A stretch of 64,000 bases of DNA. It comes from Paraphysomonas bandaiensis (taxonomy: Eukaryota; Chrysophyceae). Shown here piece after piece: positions 1 to 11,391 of this stretch. The stretch lies in contig CBFFRP010000445.1 of assembly GCA_965644295.1 (NCBI GenBank), positions 124,001 through 188,000 on the forward strand, written 5' to 3'. The notes below the pieces were generated by a model, which did not search any database, was not told where the DNA came from, and worked only from the letters and a program-made list of their open reading frames with translations. The first letter of the stretch is position 1. Each line of letters begins with the position of its first letter. The translations under genes were made by a program, and so were the position numbers.

Positions 1-3000
1 AACACGTCATGTACTAAGGCGTCCTTGTTTTCAATGAACTCTTCCTTTGATAGCAGCATGGAACAGGCGATCTCGCACGACGACGTCACAACACCACACT
101 AGAAGATACAGGGCACATTAGTAAGTGTTCGAGTAACATAATTGTACATTTTATAAAACATGCCCCACATCATTCCCAAGATGGTAGGTATACCATAAAA
201 ATATATGCAGCACTGAATGAGGCCATTTACTATCATATATGACGAATACGAACTCATTTTCCACTTAGTACTGACCCAAGTGGTCACGTAACTACCTTAT
301 TAGCTGATGAATCCTTGACAATCATCACTCCAGCGTGTTTAAATAGTTCCTCTCTGGCTTCTTTGGTATTATAGATATTGGCACCCTAAAAAGCAACCAT
401 TAGGATGATAAACACATGCATATGAATAGATAATTTCAAAATATGAAAACACTTGGCCTGAGCGTAAAAAGGCACCATACCTCCACAATGAGACGAGATG
501 TCGGTTCACCATTTTCGTCCAAAAAGCCTCGCCAGTTCGATGAATTGATAGTGTTGGGCCGACCTGCGTAAACGTAATCACAAAAATAGATGGCAATAAA
601 ATGAGTATAGCATTATGTAACTACTGTGGTATACATTAGTAAAATATTCCAATCACTTTCATACCTCCAGCAGGTACAAAAGCATCAGCCTTCACTCTGA
701 ACGGCATTGTGTTCCTTCTCGCCAAACCTTCTTCACTAGCCCTGGCCTCCATTAATACCCCCTCTGCAGAGAGCTATACACGACCCATAAGAAAATTCCA
801 TAATAATTGGTGGAAACACGCAGCTCGGATACGATGCATATAGGATACATGTCGTGTTACCACCTTAGCTGGGTTGAAATGTATGATACTCTTGCTCTCT
901 TCGACAAGTCGCAAGAGTTCTTCGCTGTTGAGGCCACTCGGATCCTCAGCAACACCATCCACGTCAGATATACCAACAATCCTTGCGTTGTCACCATACT
1001 CTCTGCAATTAATATTAATGACAATATGCAGCAGCAAACGTGGCGTATAATCCAAAGCTAAAAGTACTCAATGTAAAAATCCATCACCATTATACCTGAA
1101 CAGAATTTTTAAAAGATTTCCCGCGACGTCGCCATCAGGACCTCCAGTAACCTTAACAGTGAAAGGCATAGTTCTGGGGTCAATTCCAAGAGACTCCCTG
1201 AGTGCCACGTCTAGGAAGACGACAACGCCTTCAGAGGTAACACCATACTGTTTGTGGTTGAATCCAGCCTCTATTGTCGAAATTATTATTAGATGTATAA
1301 TAGCACTAATTCATTTGACATATAAGTCAATTACTCAGTACAAGTCACATATATAGTCGTAACCATGAAAGGTGCAACACCTTTCTTCGAGCTCATGAAG
1401 GCAGGGGGGATGTTGTAACCACGTCTAGCAGCCCGCCCTACAATCCAGTCGATATCAGCCGGGATGACCTATATATGCCCCATTAAAAGTATCCTACTGA
1501 CACGTATATATTGCACATGTATAGGGCAGCATATGCTTTAACGTTCAAGTGATACACTGAGCTACGAAGCCTATACATCAGTACATATCACAAATGATAC
1601 CTGCTCATCTGGTCCAAGAAATATAACTTCATCCTCTCCATATCTGTCTACCACAGTTCTGTAGAACCTCTCGTCTCGGACAGTCAGGTCCAAGATACTG
1701 TCCACAAATGCCTGTAAGATTGCAACAAATCGTTAAGTCAGCGATATGCACTACAGTATCAATACTTACTCGGACAGACTTTCTCTTGAGGAACTCATGA
1801 TGTTTCTTTTTGACGTTAGGGGAGTCCACAAGAACAACAGCCTTGGCTCCGCCCTCAGGAATATCCTGCCCATTTTAAATAGCAGTGTTACACTTTCACA
1901 CAGCAATGTGTGTTACTCCATATGCTACAAGCAAGACATTGCACAGTCAAAGTTTACTGCTTACTAATACTACATTACAGCATTCACGTTTAGCACACCT
2001 TGTTCTTGAGCTGTTGGCCGTAGCTGAGCCCGTACACTTCATCAAATTGTCTTGAGGATTCCAGGGCTTTGGTATCGCTATTGGGAGGTGTCACGATACG
2101 CAGACCACCCCTGGCGATGTCCTTGAACCGACAGTGGAAGCCATTGAAGTACCTGGGTAAAATATATTAAAACTGAAGAATATTGTAAGGTAGTCTTTAT
2201 ATCGCATATCGCAACATGGCTAACGATGCAGGTCAGCTGTACGTAGTAATACAACCTCACCTTCCATGGGAAAAGAAGACACCAAATGGCAGTTCTTTTT
2301 TATTGGAACCAGATAAATCTTCTTCAGCAAACAAAACCGTAGGATCCACCCTTAAACTCAATGCATACCTGTCGTGAAAAGGAAAATAAAGTTAGCGTTT
2401 GTCACACATACAAATGTACATCAACGCCTATACAATTGTAGATATATTAAAAAAATAAAGGGTCGACGATGTTCACTCGCAGGGAATCATCGTACATATC
2501 GTATATTTCAATATATACTCCGTACCTGTCATCATTGTAGAAATTAGTCTTCAGGGTGTACTTGACTGCATCAAGCATCTTTTGAAGAGCAACTCTGGCC
2601 TCCTCCTTTTGAAGTCTGAATATCACGTGTCAATACCTAGCATATGTATATGGATGGCTAGATAGGCTCTCATAGATAAATTTAATACGAAGCATGGCTG
2701 TACCACTCGTACACATAGAATCACAGAAAGGATATAATGCTTCACCTAGCCAATCTGGACTGAATAGTAGCAGCCCTCTTTTCAATATCAGCATCTGCAG
2801 CTTCCTTATCATTGTTCACAATAGCAGGGTTGAAGCGATCCAGAAACAATTGGGCGATAGCCTCAGCCTGCTCGGCGAGGTAGGTAGACGATGTCACAGT
2901 GTCCACAATATTCTGGGCACTGCAAAAACAGAAACCATGTAACGTACGAAACTGCAAACGAGGGGCACATATATACGTAAGAAAACCAAAAATGGGGGAT

Positions 3001-5087
3001 GATGCAGTGTGATGATATATAGTGTACACACCTGGCGAACGCAATTGGGTACTGCTTGCTGAGTGGTGAGTGTAGCATGCTACACAAAGCGGTCACCACT
3101 TCGGCTTTAGAAGCTCCAAATTGTTTCATATCCGGAGCATCCTTCTGAAAGGCCAACCGAAGAGTCATATCATCCAACCACTTGCATCGCTTTAGATCAC
3201 GAGTAAAACGCGGTACAAAGTCTGTCGCGATGTGCACTTAGTGTACATTTAACGCGTTCAAAATTAATTACCCGGTCCAAATATCGAGTCAGGTGAGGTC
3301 GACACCGAGGGATCTGGGGATACAAGAAGCCTCAATTGAGTTGTGTATCCCGGACTGTACGGGGTATTTTGGTCAGCGGGTATCGAGTTACCCGGGTCGT
3401 AAATGTTATCCATATGAGCCCTCCAGATATCCATTCCGCGCATTGCAAGCATATCTAGAGATAGGTCAGCATATTACATCGTAGGATCAAGTATAGAGGT
3501 TTAAACACGACAAAAATACCTGCTGTCAATTTGAGCAGCTCATCGGGGAAAACGTTGCCGGCAGCAAGAGATACCCACGCAGCAGTTCCAGATGGGGGTC
3601 CACCTGTGCCATGATACTTCTCGATGTGGACAGCGGAGTCATCTGTACCCCGCACTTGTTCATACAGTGCCCTCTATGCATGATATAGCAGATACAAGTG
3701 AGTACAAATGGCATGCAGAGATTTCACGAGAAACTACTTTACCTGAATCATAAATCTTCGGGGATGAGAAGATTGCACATACTGAGGGCTGCATTTAGAG
3801 ATGTACTCCTTCATTGATTCCTCGCTGAACAACTCTTCGTCATATTTCGGTACACGAGGATTATCCTCGTGCTTCCCAGCTTTGACCTGTCAATTAGAAA
3901 TGAGTCATTCTGTCATATCTGCAAATATATGAATAGATATATTGGTGTATGCGCCGTGCATAGGGTAGATGTAGATATGGAAGATTTATGGTGTGTTCTC
4001 TACCTCCTCTATGGCCTGCATAATGTGCTTCGCATCTTCCATGCTGGCAGTGGGAATTTCTAAAGTCTTGGCTGCACATATTACAGTAAAACGCTACACA
4101 CTAAACAATGTCCTATTCCTCTACCATTGCTGCTGTGTTTAGCAATAGCATATGTACGCACGACAGAATGCCACAACTATTTCACATTGAAATACACTAC
4201 TATGAATAACTAGGGTAGTGTGCATACTCACGCTCAAAAGTAAATATATTTAGGGCGAACTGTCCGTCTTCGGAAGAAAAGACCTTGATATTAGCCAGGC
4301 CATGCTGGGGCATGGGGGATTGCATTAACTGTTCCAGCTAGACGTAGAGTTATCAGACTAAAATACCCTTGTATAGAACCACGGAGCCGTACCTGACCAA
4401 TGAAAGACCCACTTCTGGTATGGGTGGAAAGAATGGTTACGTGGATTTTTCCATCTGATTCCTTGTTCATGATCTTTAGGCTCAGATCACTTTGTCTGAG
4501 ATCATGAATGGCGGCCACAGCTTGTAGGTGAGATCGACGCATCTCTTCGCTAACTTGATTAAAGTAAGAGTCCTATATGCATACATCACTCACGAGATAA
4601 AGAGAGTGGGCTAGAACTATACCGGCATGGCTTTGAGAAACCATGGAACCACTTGCTTGACTACGAGCAGAGAGTGAGGTATATACGAGAATAGATACAC
4701 ATGCATATAGCCTCATGCATATACACATCTATAACTGCATCTACATGAAGATATGTACACGTCCATATATATATCAAGGTACGTATGCATATGAAGGCGT
4801 ATATATATGTGGGTGTTACCAGTCTCCATCTGATGCAGAGAGATATCATGAATAAGGGCTTGTTCAGTGAGCTTCTGTATCTTTTTATCGTCCATTGGAG
4901 CCCATGATTTGATCCCTCTGAGAGGGGAAGACACATGTGAACGTTGAGAAGAGTGATTTGAAGACTGTGAGGTGATATACACTGATGCTTGTCTGTGAGT
5001 CGCCATAGGGACCAATACAGGTCGAACAGAGGATATAGGGACCGATGAAGGTCGATAAAAGGCTCGTGTCAACCCGCGGGATAACAT
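1..5087 (-). CDS. GDH2: NAD-specific glutamate dehydrogenase, large (GDH2-type), mitochondrial; 3' end beyond window
   Basis: This enzyme oxidatively deaminates glutamate to 2-oxoglutarate using NAD, normally in mitochondria. The gene is split into many small exons. The first three close in phase: 5087-4820, 4660-4623 and 4572-4393. Further minus-strand exons read YFNGFHCRFKDIARGGLRI (about 2150-2110), YGLSYGQQLKNK then DIPEGGAKAVVLVDSP (about 2040-1820), DEVIFLGPDEQ (about 1630), VGISDVDGVAEDPSGLNSEE (about 980-920), AREELFKHAGVMIVKDSSAN (about 365-300) and CGVVTSSCEIACSMLL (about 110-60). The ARGG, QQxKNKDIPEGG and LGPDEQ blocks are hallmarks of the large GDH class and carry the substrate-binding and catalytic lysine region. 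I chose the ATG at 5087 because it opens an Arg/Ser-rich, acid-free leader (MLSRGLTRAFYRPSS) typical of a mitochondrial presequence. The C-terminus lies left of base 1. Exon edges between 4393 and 1 are only partly fixed. Confidence 0.9.
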
Positions 5088-5971
5088 GCTGGGGCAGATA
5101 GAGGGGGGGGGGATAGATTGGGTGTTACAAGTAAGATATACTCTAATGGAATGAGAATTCCAGATATATACACATACATGCATACATACATACATAGCTG
5201 GCTCTCTATTCCTACTACACCCTACAGGACTGTGCTGTGTGCACACATATAGAGTACGTATACTGCTGCTGATGCTGTACAATATCCTGCTGTCTTTGAA
5301 TCTTCCTACTGCTCTGTGTATACGGCTGTAGTCTATACTAAAATGGCGATATACACACATGACGCACTTGGAAGTGTTGAGCCAATCAGATACGATATTT
5401 CACTGTAGATTGGTTTCTATAGGACAGTTCAGCATATTATGATCTACAGGCACATATCCAGCTCTATGATGCACTGCTGTTGATGCATGTCTCATGGCGG
5501 TCCTTATAAGGATCATATTACTGGTCTCAGGGACAGTCTATCTATCTCGAGGACTTCCACTACTGACTTAAATGCCTCAACTACAGCGCTGATGCAGCTT
5601 CCCGTCTCCATATCGTCATACTTGTGCCTACAGGCATATGAGTCTGTTGCTCTTCAAGATCGTAACGGTTTCTGTTCGTTAATCATACCTGAATCTTATT
5701 AGTCAAGTTTATAATTCCAAACTGATTCAAATTTAGGCAGTGACATTATGTCATAACTATCATTTGATACCATGTAAGAACTCTGCTACCACAACCTCAG
5801 CTGTAATTGCAATAGACTGTTATAACGTCATATTCCTCGTCTTTTCCCCATTTTGACAGTGTGACCATAGTGCAAGCTTGCTGGCACACTACATATAACA
5901 TCCAGATTTAGCGCTGATTCTGTGCAGCCACACACCCACGACATTGTACTGTCCGTTTATCTGATATATTT
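5088..5971. other. Upstream spacer of the GDH2 gene, no gene seen
   Basis: This spacer holds a G/C homopolymer run at about 5102-5110, just upstream of the GDH2 start (a pyrimidine run on the coding strand), and a short CATA/TACA tetranucleotide tract at about 5171-5196. The GDH2 frame stays open upstream of its ATG to 5360, but that stretch is biased like simple sequence. I see no convincing exon here. Confidence 0.5.
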
Positions 5972-7062
5972 CAGGGTTGTGTATCAATAAATTGTCAATT
6001 AATTGACGCATGTTGTAGCCAATTATATTTGCAATTATTACTTGCGGTCTCAATATCTATTATTGTTAATAATGGCAATCATTTAATACTACATTGTACT
6101 AGCTGCCAATATAGCTACCTCAACTGTCATTTCAGAGGCGACTAGACTCTTACTTCTTCATCATCTTCTTCATCCTCAGCGAGCAAGAATCATTGCCAAA
6201 TTGAATCTACACGATTGTCTTTTTGAAAGCAGTGTTATGAATAATGGCAGCATTGTCGCGCAGATGACGCTCGACAATCGGGGGCCATATGATGAGTTCG
6301 TCAAACAATATGTCCACCACTATCACCTCGCTGGGCAACCAAAACTTTATCTTTCCGTCCATCAATCTTCGATTTTTATCGTAAAATTGGATTTGCTCAA
6401 TAAAAAGCGTTAACAACTTTTCAGAGTAAAAATATGCTATTTTTTATCAATTAATTTGCAACAATTTTGGGTGTAGTGTGGTGGATTATAAGGTTGTTGT
6501 GATGTGAGGGCCAAGATGAAGTAGTAAAGGTAGTAGCATGAGATAAGAGGTAGAAGATGATTCGGACAAGGTCAAGGGATACGAGTATTAAGGCCAGATA
6601 GAGGGTTGGAGTGTACCGGGACTATCCGTACATACGGACGTAACGGATGTTTATGGTAACCCGTACAGTATGAAGTAGATAGTAGGATAGTAAGAGGTTA
6701 CTGTAGGGATAATTCTGGAAGTGTAAAAACTAGCTATTTATGGCTAGAAACCCATCTCTAGAAACAGTTATGGAAAAACAGGTAGAGTTATACGGGTTTT
6801 TAGATAGGACAGAATTACAAGGTAAAATGATATAATAAGCATGGTTAAGTGTTGGTGAAATTAAGCACTATCTATCTATCTACCTACCATCTATTGCACA
6901 CATGGATAAGGATGACATATGTTCACTGAAACCCACAGAGAGGATGCTCAATCACCCGATGTTGCCACAAATTGAAGCAAACTGGAGTCAATTGTAATTG
7001 AAATTACGAGTTGATGTCCCAATTTCAATAATTGAAAATCAATTAATTGATACGCAGCCTTG
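5972..7062. mobile_element. Decayed hAT-type DNA transposon (about 1.1 kb) with inverted ends and an imperfect 8-bp target duplication
   Basis: The left end reads CAGGGTTGTGTATCAATAAA and the right end is CAATTAATTGATACGCAGCCTTG-like. The two are inverted copies of each other. The eight flanking bases are ATATATTT on the left (5964-5971) and CTATATTT on the right (7063-7070), matching at 7 of 8, which is the duplication length of hAT transposases. On the minus strand at 6207-6416 a remnant contains PIVERHLRDNAAIIHNTAF. It is clearly related to PIVERHLGDSVAIIFNAAF in the element at 60695-61933. The interior from about 6480 to 6780 is a block also found inverted at about 49900-50220. No intact transposase remains. 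Confidence 0.75.
6207..6416 (-). pseudogene. hAT transposase fragment
   Basis: A 69-codon open stretch inside the hAT element at 5972-7062. It includes ELIIWPPIVERHLRDNAA, homologous by eye to the fragment at 61331-61621 in another hAT copy of this window. It lacks the N-terminal BED finger, the catalytic core and the C-terminal dimerisation motif, so it is a relic. Confidence 0.6.
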
Positions 7063-7470
7063 CTATATTTCCCATGACCTCATCAAATATATAATTTATT
7101 TCAATGCTGTAGTCGTCATTATCAGCTATACTTCAAACCATTTAACTATAGCATTAATTGCTAAACCTTAAGTAAAACTCAACACCACAGTGATAAATCG
7201 TCAGGGCAATTTAAATGATAACTTAGAGAAACCAAACTTCATTATTTTAAATAGTTCATCATTTATAGGTAGCAAGCGTACCAGGCATACATGTGATACA
7301 AGCATGCAAAAGAAAACACATATTTGGCTACAGTATACTAAATTCACGTATCACAATAGTAGTATAGTGTACTACGACTACTTTTGATGTACGTTCGTAG
7401 AGAATAAAAAAATTACCGAAAACGAACATTGTATGTCTCCAAAAAACAAGTACTAACTACAAGGATAGAA

Positions 7471-10134
7471 TCATCTTAAGAGTGGTTCCCGAATAATGTT
7501 TTCAAATTTCTTGATATCAAAAGGCTTGAATAGCACTCCATCAGCCCCACAACGCAAGAAATAACTAACGTCATCGGACATCACGTTGCCTGTCAGACCA
7601 ATAATTTTTACATCAATCTTCATTTCCCTTAACCGTTTCGTAGCTTCTGGACCATTCAAACGCGGCATTTGATAGTCCATTAAGATACACCCATACGTTG
7701 TCACGTCATTGGCACTCTCATACATTTCGACACACTCCTCACCATCACACAGAACATCACTCTCATATCCATGCAGCTTCAATATACGAGTTAGAAGCTT
7801 CCTATTAGTTGATGCATCATCCACTATCAGAACCCTCGGTTTGGCTTCCACTGAAGAAATACAATCACTAGATTCAACTGTTGTAGTATGTCTAACCATA
7901 GGGCCTTCCAAGCCAGCCGACGAGTTCGTGCGTGTATATCCAACAATTCGTACCACTGGTATCTCCATATAAAACACAGTACCACAGCCTTCACCCTCAG
8001 ATTCAGCCCATATTTGTCCCCCATGCAAGTGTACAATATATTTCGAAATGCACAACCCTAGCCCTGACCCCTGACCGTTCTGGAGTTCATTGGCATTGAA
8101 TTGTACTCCTTCTTGGAATAAATACTTCATGTTCTCCTTCGATATTCCCGGACCATTGTCCCTAACTGACACCAAGATAGAACCCGCAGGGGTAATTGTA
8201 ACATCTGAAACAAGGGAGCTGTCATTTTTATCCACTGGCAGTGGCCCCAACGGCTTCGTTCCCTTTAGTCCTTGTGGGTTCCATGTCACGCTGATATCAA
8301 TCACAGAGTTTGATGGGGAAAATTTAATGGCATTGCTCAGAAGGTTCCTTAAGACTTGAGCTAAACGGCAAATATCTCCATGACAATAAAGCTCGTGTAA
8401 ATTTTTCCCGCATTGGTGGGAGCTATTTCCCATTAGGCCTGACACTGGGACCTTGTCTTCACAGAAAACATTCAATTGTATAAATTTCTGAGTAGCATGT
8501 ACAGACAAAGCCCTCACAGATGTCCTTACAAGTTCCCATAGGTCAATATTGCTAAACTCTAACTTCAGTGTTCCAGATTCAATCTTATCATAGTTCAACA
8601 GGTCATTCAATACAGTAACTGCACTTTCCGCACTGGCTTGAAGATCATGAGTAATTTCAACCAAATCTTGAATCAGCTCGTTATTTTCATCTGAACATTT
8701 AGTAATCCCGTTCTCTAGCAACTTCAGACCCATACACACAGTATTCATTGGGGTGCGAACTTCGTGAGAAATAAATCTCACATACCTCCGTTTTGCTGAA
8801 AGAATATTCTCTTGTGCCGCTGAATTAGCCTCAACGAAGTAGTCGTACAAGAAAAAAATTGCAGATGTAAATAAAATGACAGACACACCAGACACACACA
8901 TAATTAAGGGTACATCAGTGTTATAGATGGAATAAAAGCTATCACGTGGGTATATATCGAGCTGATATGGCACATAGAGCTCGGTAGATGAATTCAAACT
9001 CAGAGTGGATGAGTGGCGTTCTGAAGAATACTCCTCATCATGCATATCACCAGCGCCCTTAAAGACTGCTTCCCCATCTTTAAATGAGAAAGTGTACTGA
9101 AATTCTCCAGCTTTTAGCACGCAATCGATACCCTCAATGTAATCTGGCAAAATACCACTAAACACATCAACCCATTCAAAAGTAGCAATGGAATAACCGA
9201 CAACGGTTTCTGAAGGATCATAATTCGCTACAGTGGGTGATATAACAGCTGTGCTAGGATTGCGGTTGAACACGCCAGATAGAGTGGAACACTTCTTATA
9301 GGAATTCGATTGAGTACACGCCAAAACATTGTCCATGGCTGTTCCTCTATCAATATGTGAGTGAACATTGTAGAGCATTAACCACGGCGCATAAATGTCA
9401 TATCCTTGAAACCCGGCGTTAAGGATTGGGGTCAATATATTATGCTCGCTGAAGGAAGTCTCAGCAGTGGTATCGTGGTAAATTGATCCATTGATATCAG
9501 TTGAAAAAACACCGTACTGCCCACAACCAGGTGGAAAGTCGTTTACGTTCCCGAATACTTCCAGCGCATAAGCCTCAAAAACAGCTAATTGATCAGGACG
9601 AACTATAGGACAGTGGCCCACAAAGGGTATTCCACTGTTAAGTATATCTTCGTATATCGTCTGAACGCCAGAAATAGAGGTGTTCGGCCAAGATTCCGGG
9701 TTGGGGTAGAAAACACTGTATACACTGGACAGCTCCTCCGTTTGATGCGTTATCGTCTGAAGAAAATCATTACTAGAGGCCACAATACGAAAAGATATCG
9801 AATCAAGTTCGTCCTGATATCGATTCATCTCCAATCGGCTTAAATATATATACGACACAGTCCCACATAGCGCAGCTGTGAGTAATAGTGATATGAGCAC
9901 GAGGGCTCGAGACACCACTACACGAGAGGTCCTATTAACACACAGACCCTTCCAGATACCCGATATCTCCTTACTGCCACGTGAAGTGGACTTAAGGGGC
10001 GTGATGTTCTCTATATCGGATAGTGATTTAGGTGATGGGGGGTCTGTGTATGTGTCTGTGTCTGTATGTGTGGGTGGGTTATCTCGAGTGCGCATAGACG
10101 CCTCTCGGTCCTCTATATGACTCATCTCAAGCAT
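7471..10134 (-). CDS. Membrane hybrid sensor histidine kinase with CHASE-like extracellular domain and receiver
   Basis: This 887-residue single-exon gene encodes a phosphorelay sensor. An N-terminal cytosolic tail (1-72, Thr/Asp/Pro-rich) leads to a membrane segment at about 74-97. An extracellular region of about 320 residues follows, with a CHASE-like layout (FVGHCPIVRPDQLAVFEAYA, then GYSIATFEWVDVFSGILP). A second membrane segment lies near 420-440. The kinase core has the H-box FISHEVRTP with the phospho-acceptor His at 457, the N-box NLLSNAIKFS with Asn 601, and G-boxes VRDNGPGIS and GSGLGLCIS. The C-terminal receiver has RVLIVDD, phospho-acceptor Asp 820 in LMDYQMP and the conserved Lys 870 in LFKPF. 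All catalytic residues are present. CHASE domains sense small extracellular ligands; the ligand here is unknown. A second in-frame ATG at 10125 is an alternative start. The downstream HPt and response regulator are not in this window. Confidence 0.95.
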   Translation of the reverse strand: MLEMSHIEDREASMRTRDNPPTHTDTDTYTDPPSPKSLSDIENITPLKSTSRGSKEISGIWKGLCVNRTSRVVVSRALVLISLLLTAALCGTVSYIYLSRLEMNRYQDELDSISFRIVASSNDFLQTITHQTEELSSVYSVFYPNPESWPNTSISGVQTIYEDILNSGIPFVGHCPIVRPDQLAVFEAYALEVFGNVNDFPPGCGQYGVFSTDINGSIYHDTTAETSFSEHNILTPILNAGFQGYDIYAPWLMLYNVHSHIDRGTAMDNVLACTQSNSYKKCSTLSGVFNRNPSTAVISPTVANYDPSETVVGYSIATFEWVDVFSGILPDYIEGIDCVLKAGEFQYTFSFKDGEAVFKGAGDMHDEEYSSERHSSTLSLNSSTELYVPYQLDIYPRDSFYSIYNTDVPLIMCVSGVSVILFTSAIFFLYDYFVEANSAAQENILSAKRRYVRFISHEVRTPMNTVCMGLKLLENGITKCSDENNELIQDLVEITHDLQASAESAVTVLNDLLNYDKIESGTLKLEFSNIDLWELVRTSVRALSVHATQKFIQLNVFCEDKVPVSGLMGNSSHQCGKNLHELYCHGDICRLAQVLRNLLSNAIKFSPSNSVIDISVTWNPQGLKGTKPLGPLPVDKNDSSLVSDVTITPAGSILVSVRDNGPGISKENMKYLFQEGVQFNANELQNGQGSGLGLCISKYIVHLHGGQIWAESEGEGCGTVFYMEIPVVRIVGYTRTNSSAGLEGPMVRHTTTVESSDCISSVEAKPRVLIVDDASTNRKLLTRILKLHGYESDVLCDGEECVEMYESANDVTTYGCILMDYQMPRLNGPEATKRLREMKIDVKIIGLTGNVMSDDVSYFLRCGADGVLFKPFDIKKFENIIREPLLR

Positions 10135-10551
10135 GATATACAGCCAGCTACCTCATCAGCCACTCCCAGTATACGGGAGAGATGTTGATGGGTTCATGTG
10201 AATAACAGTGATATGTCTGCTGACAGATACACGAGCGTACCAGCGCCCTCCTTTATAGTCTCATACTATACATATACATATACACTGTCCATGTGACAAC
10301 ATCGCGATACGATGCGCTACCTCATAAACCCTCCGGAACCCATACACACATACACATACACAGGCATATGAAAGAACTTCCCCCACAATACTTCGGAATA
10401 TCATATAAAATCCCCCGTATATCCCTATTATTGTATCAAAAAGTATATTTTTTGACATACGAAAATATCACAATTTTAGGAAAAAAGTCTAATTTTTATG
10501 ATGTGTGGGCAGTATTGTACGTATATGTACGCACAGTGTGCTGCTGTATCG
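10135..10551. promoter_or_regulatory. 5' flank of the histidine kinase gene
   Basis: This AT-rich upstream region contains CTTTATAGTC at about 10252 and TATACATATACATATACA at about 10266. Either could hold a TATA-like element, but I cannot assign a promoter. No exon is seen. Confidence 0.3.
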
Positions 10552-10659
10552 GAGTGCACCCATTAAGGATTCTTGCTGCATTTCCAACACCAGAAACAGT
10601 ATTGATATAACACTTCAACGGATGAGAGCACCTGGGTCCGTCCTGCGGCGATCCAACCC
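10552..10659 (+). pseudogene. Broken duplicate of the WW-domain exon of the gene at 12873
   Basis: This segment aligns end to end with 12875-12992, the WW exon of the methyltransferase gene. Shared stretches include GAGTGCACC.ATTAAGGATT, AACACCAGAAACAGTATTG, TATAACACTTCAACGG and GAGAGCACCTGGGT. A net loss of 10 bases lies between ATTAAGGATT and AACACCAG and breaks the frame. The last 60 or so bases are about 93 percent identical by eye, so the duplication is fairly recent. Homology ends near 10659 and the methyltransferase exon is absent. Confidence 0.8.
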
Positions 10660-10789
10660 TCAGCAAGATTAGCTCCATGCAGACAGACAAGGAAGATCAC
10701 ACTGTCCCTGCATTGATCGTGCAACTTCAGCGGAGGCTCTGTAGTGTTTTTCTTAACAGTAAACGCTGGTTTTTAATTATTTTAAGGAT

Positions 10790-10960
10790 ACGGTGGCGGA
10801 TAGTAGAGTTCATATCATTGGAAACACCTTACTTAAATTTGATCAGTTTGGTGTGATCATTTCGACTAAGAATCTCCAGGTATGGCTCATGCACAATAGC
10901 CTCTATGGCTGGAGAACCGACCGTTGAGACCAGCAGACAATCTATCGTCTGTTGTACATA
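10790..10960. repeat. Block homologous to 15665-15860
   Basis: This block and 15665-15860 share a colinear run, with GGATA(C/T)GGTGGC, TTTGATC.GTTTG.TGTGATCA and TTCGACTAAGAA in the same order and roughly 70 percent identity by eye. It lies downstream of the WW-exon copy, just as 15665-15860 lies downstream of the WW gene. Both may therefore belong to one old duplicated segment. No intact reading frame spans it. Confidence 0.5.
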
Positions 10961-11391
10961 ACAAACATAAGCGAAACCTTAATATATGTCTAGGTGTAAG
11001 GAGCTAAAATTGGTTAGGTTGCATGATTTATTACTTTGCCTAGCTTTTTACACCAAAATTAGTGTGACACTATAATTCTATCAAATTGACTACGTTGAAT
11101 AACCAAATCGACCCTACGTCAGCTAAGATGAATTAAGTTGGTAGTGATTATTAATTATCTCCATTTTTACAATCTAAATCAACATTTGCTTACCTAATTC
11201 ACTTTTCTTGCTGAATTAGCATGAGTTATATAGCTACATACTATAGAGCATAAGACATAGCAAAGCAAAAGATGTGGTGAGAGATATAGGAAATGAGAAT
11301 ATTTAAATTAAAAACGACACACACAACTACTAAGAGAAAACTTACGTCGAGGACGCAAGGTACTGCATTTTCCAGCTCAGTACGTTATCTC
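10961..11391. other. AT-rich spacer 3' of the Nudix-like gene, no gene seen
   Basis: The 3' flank of the minus-strand gene ending at 11392. I see only AT-rich unique sequence and no exon. Confidence 0.4.

Noticed and set aside
4713-5360. 215-codon minus frame containing the GDH2 N-terminus
   Set aside because: Only 5087-4820 is coding; the upstream part lies before the presequence Met and the downstream part is the first intron.
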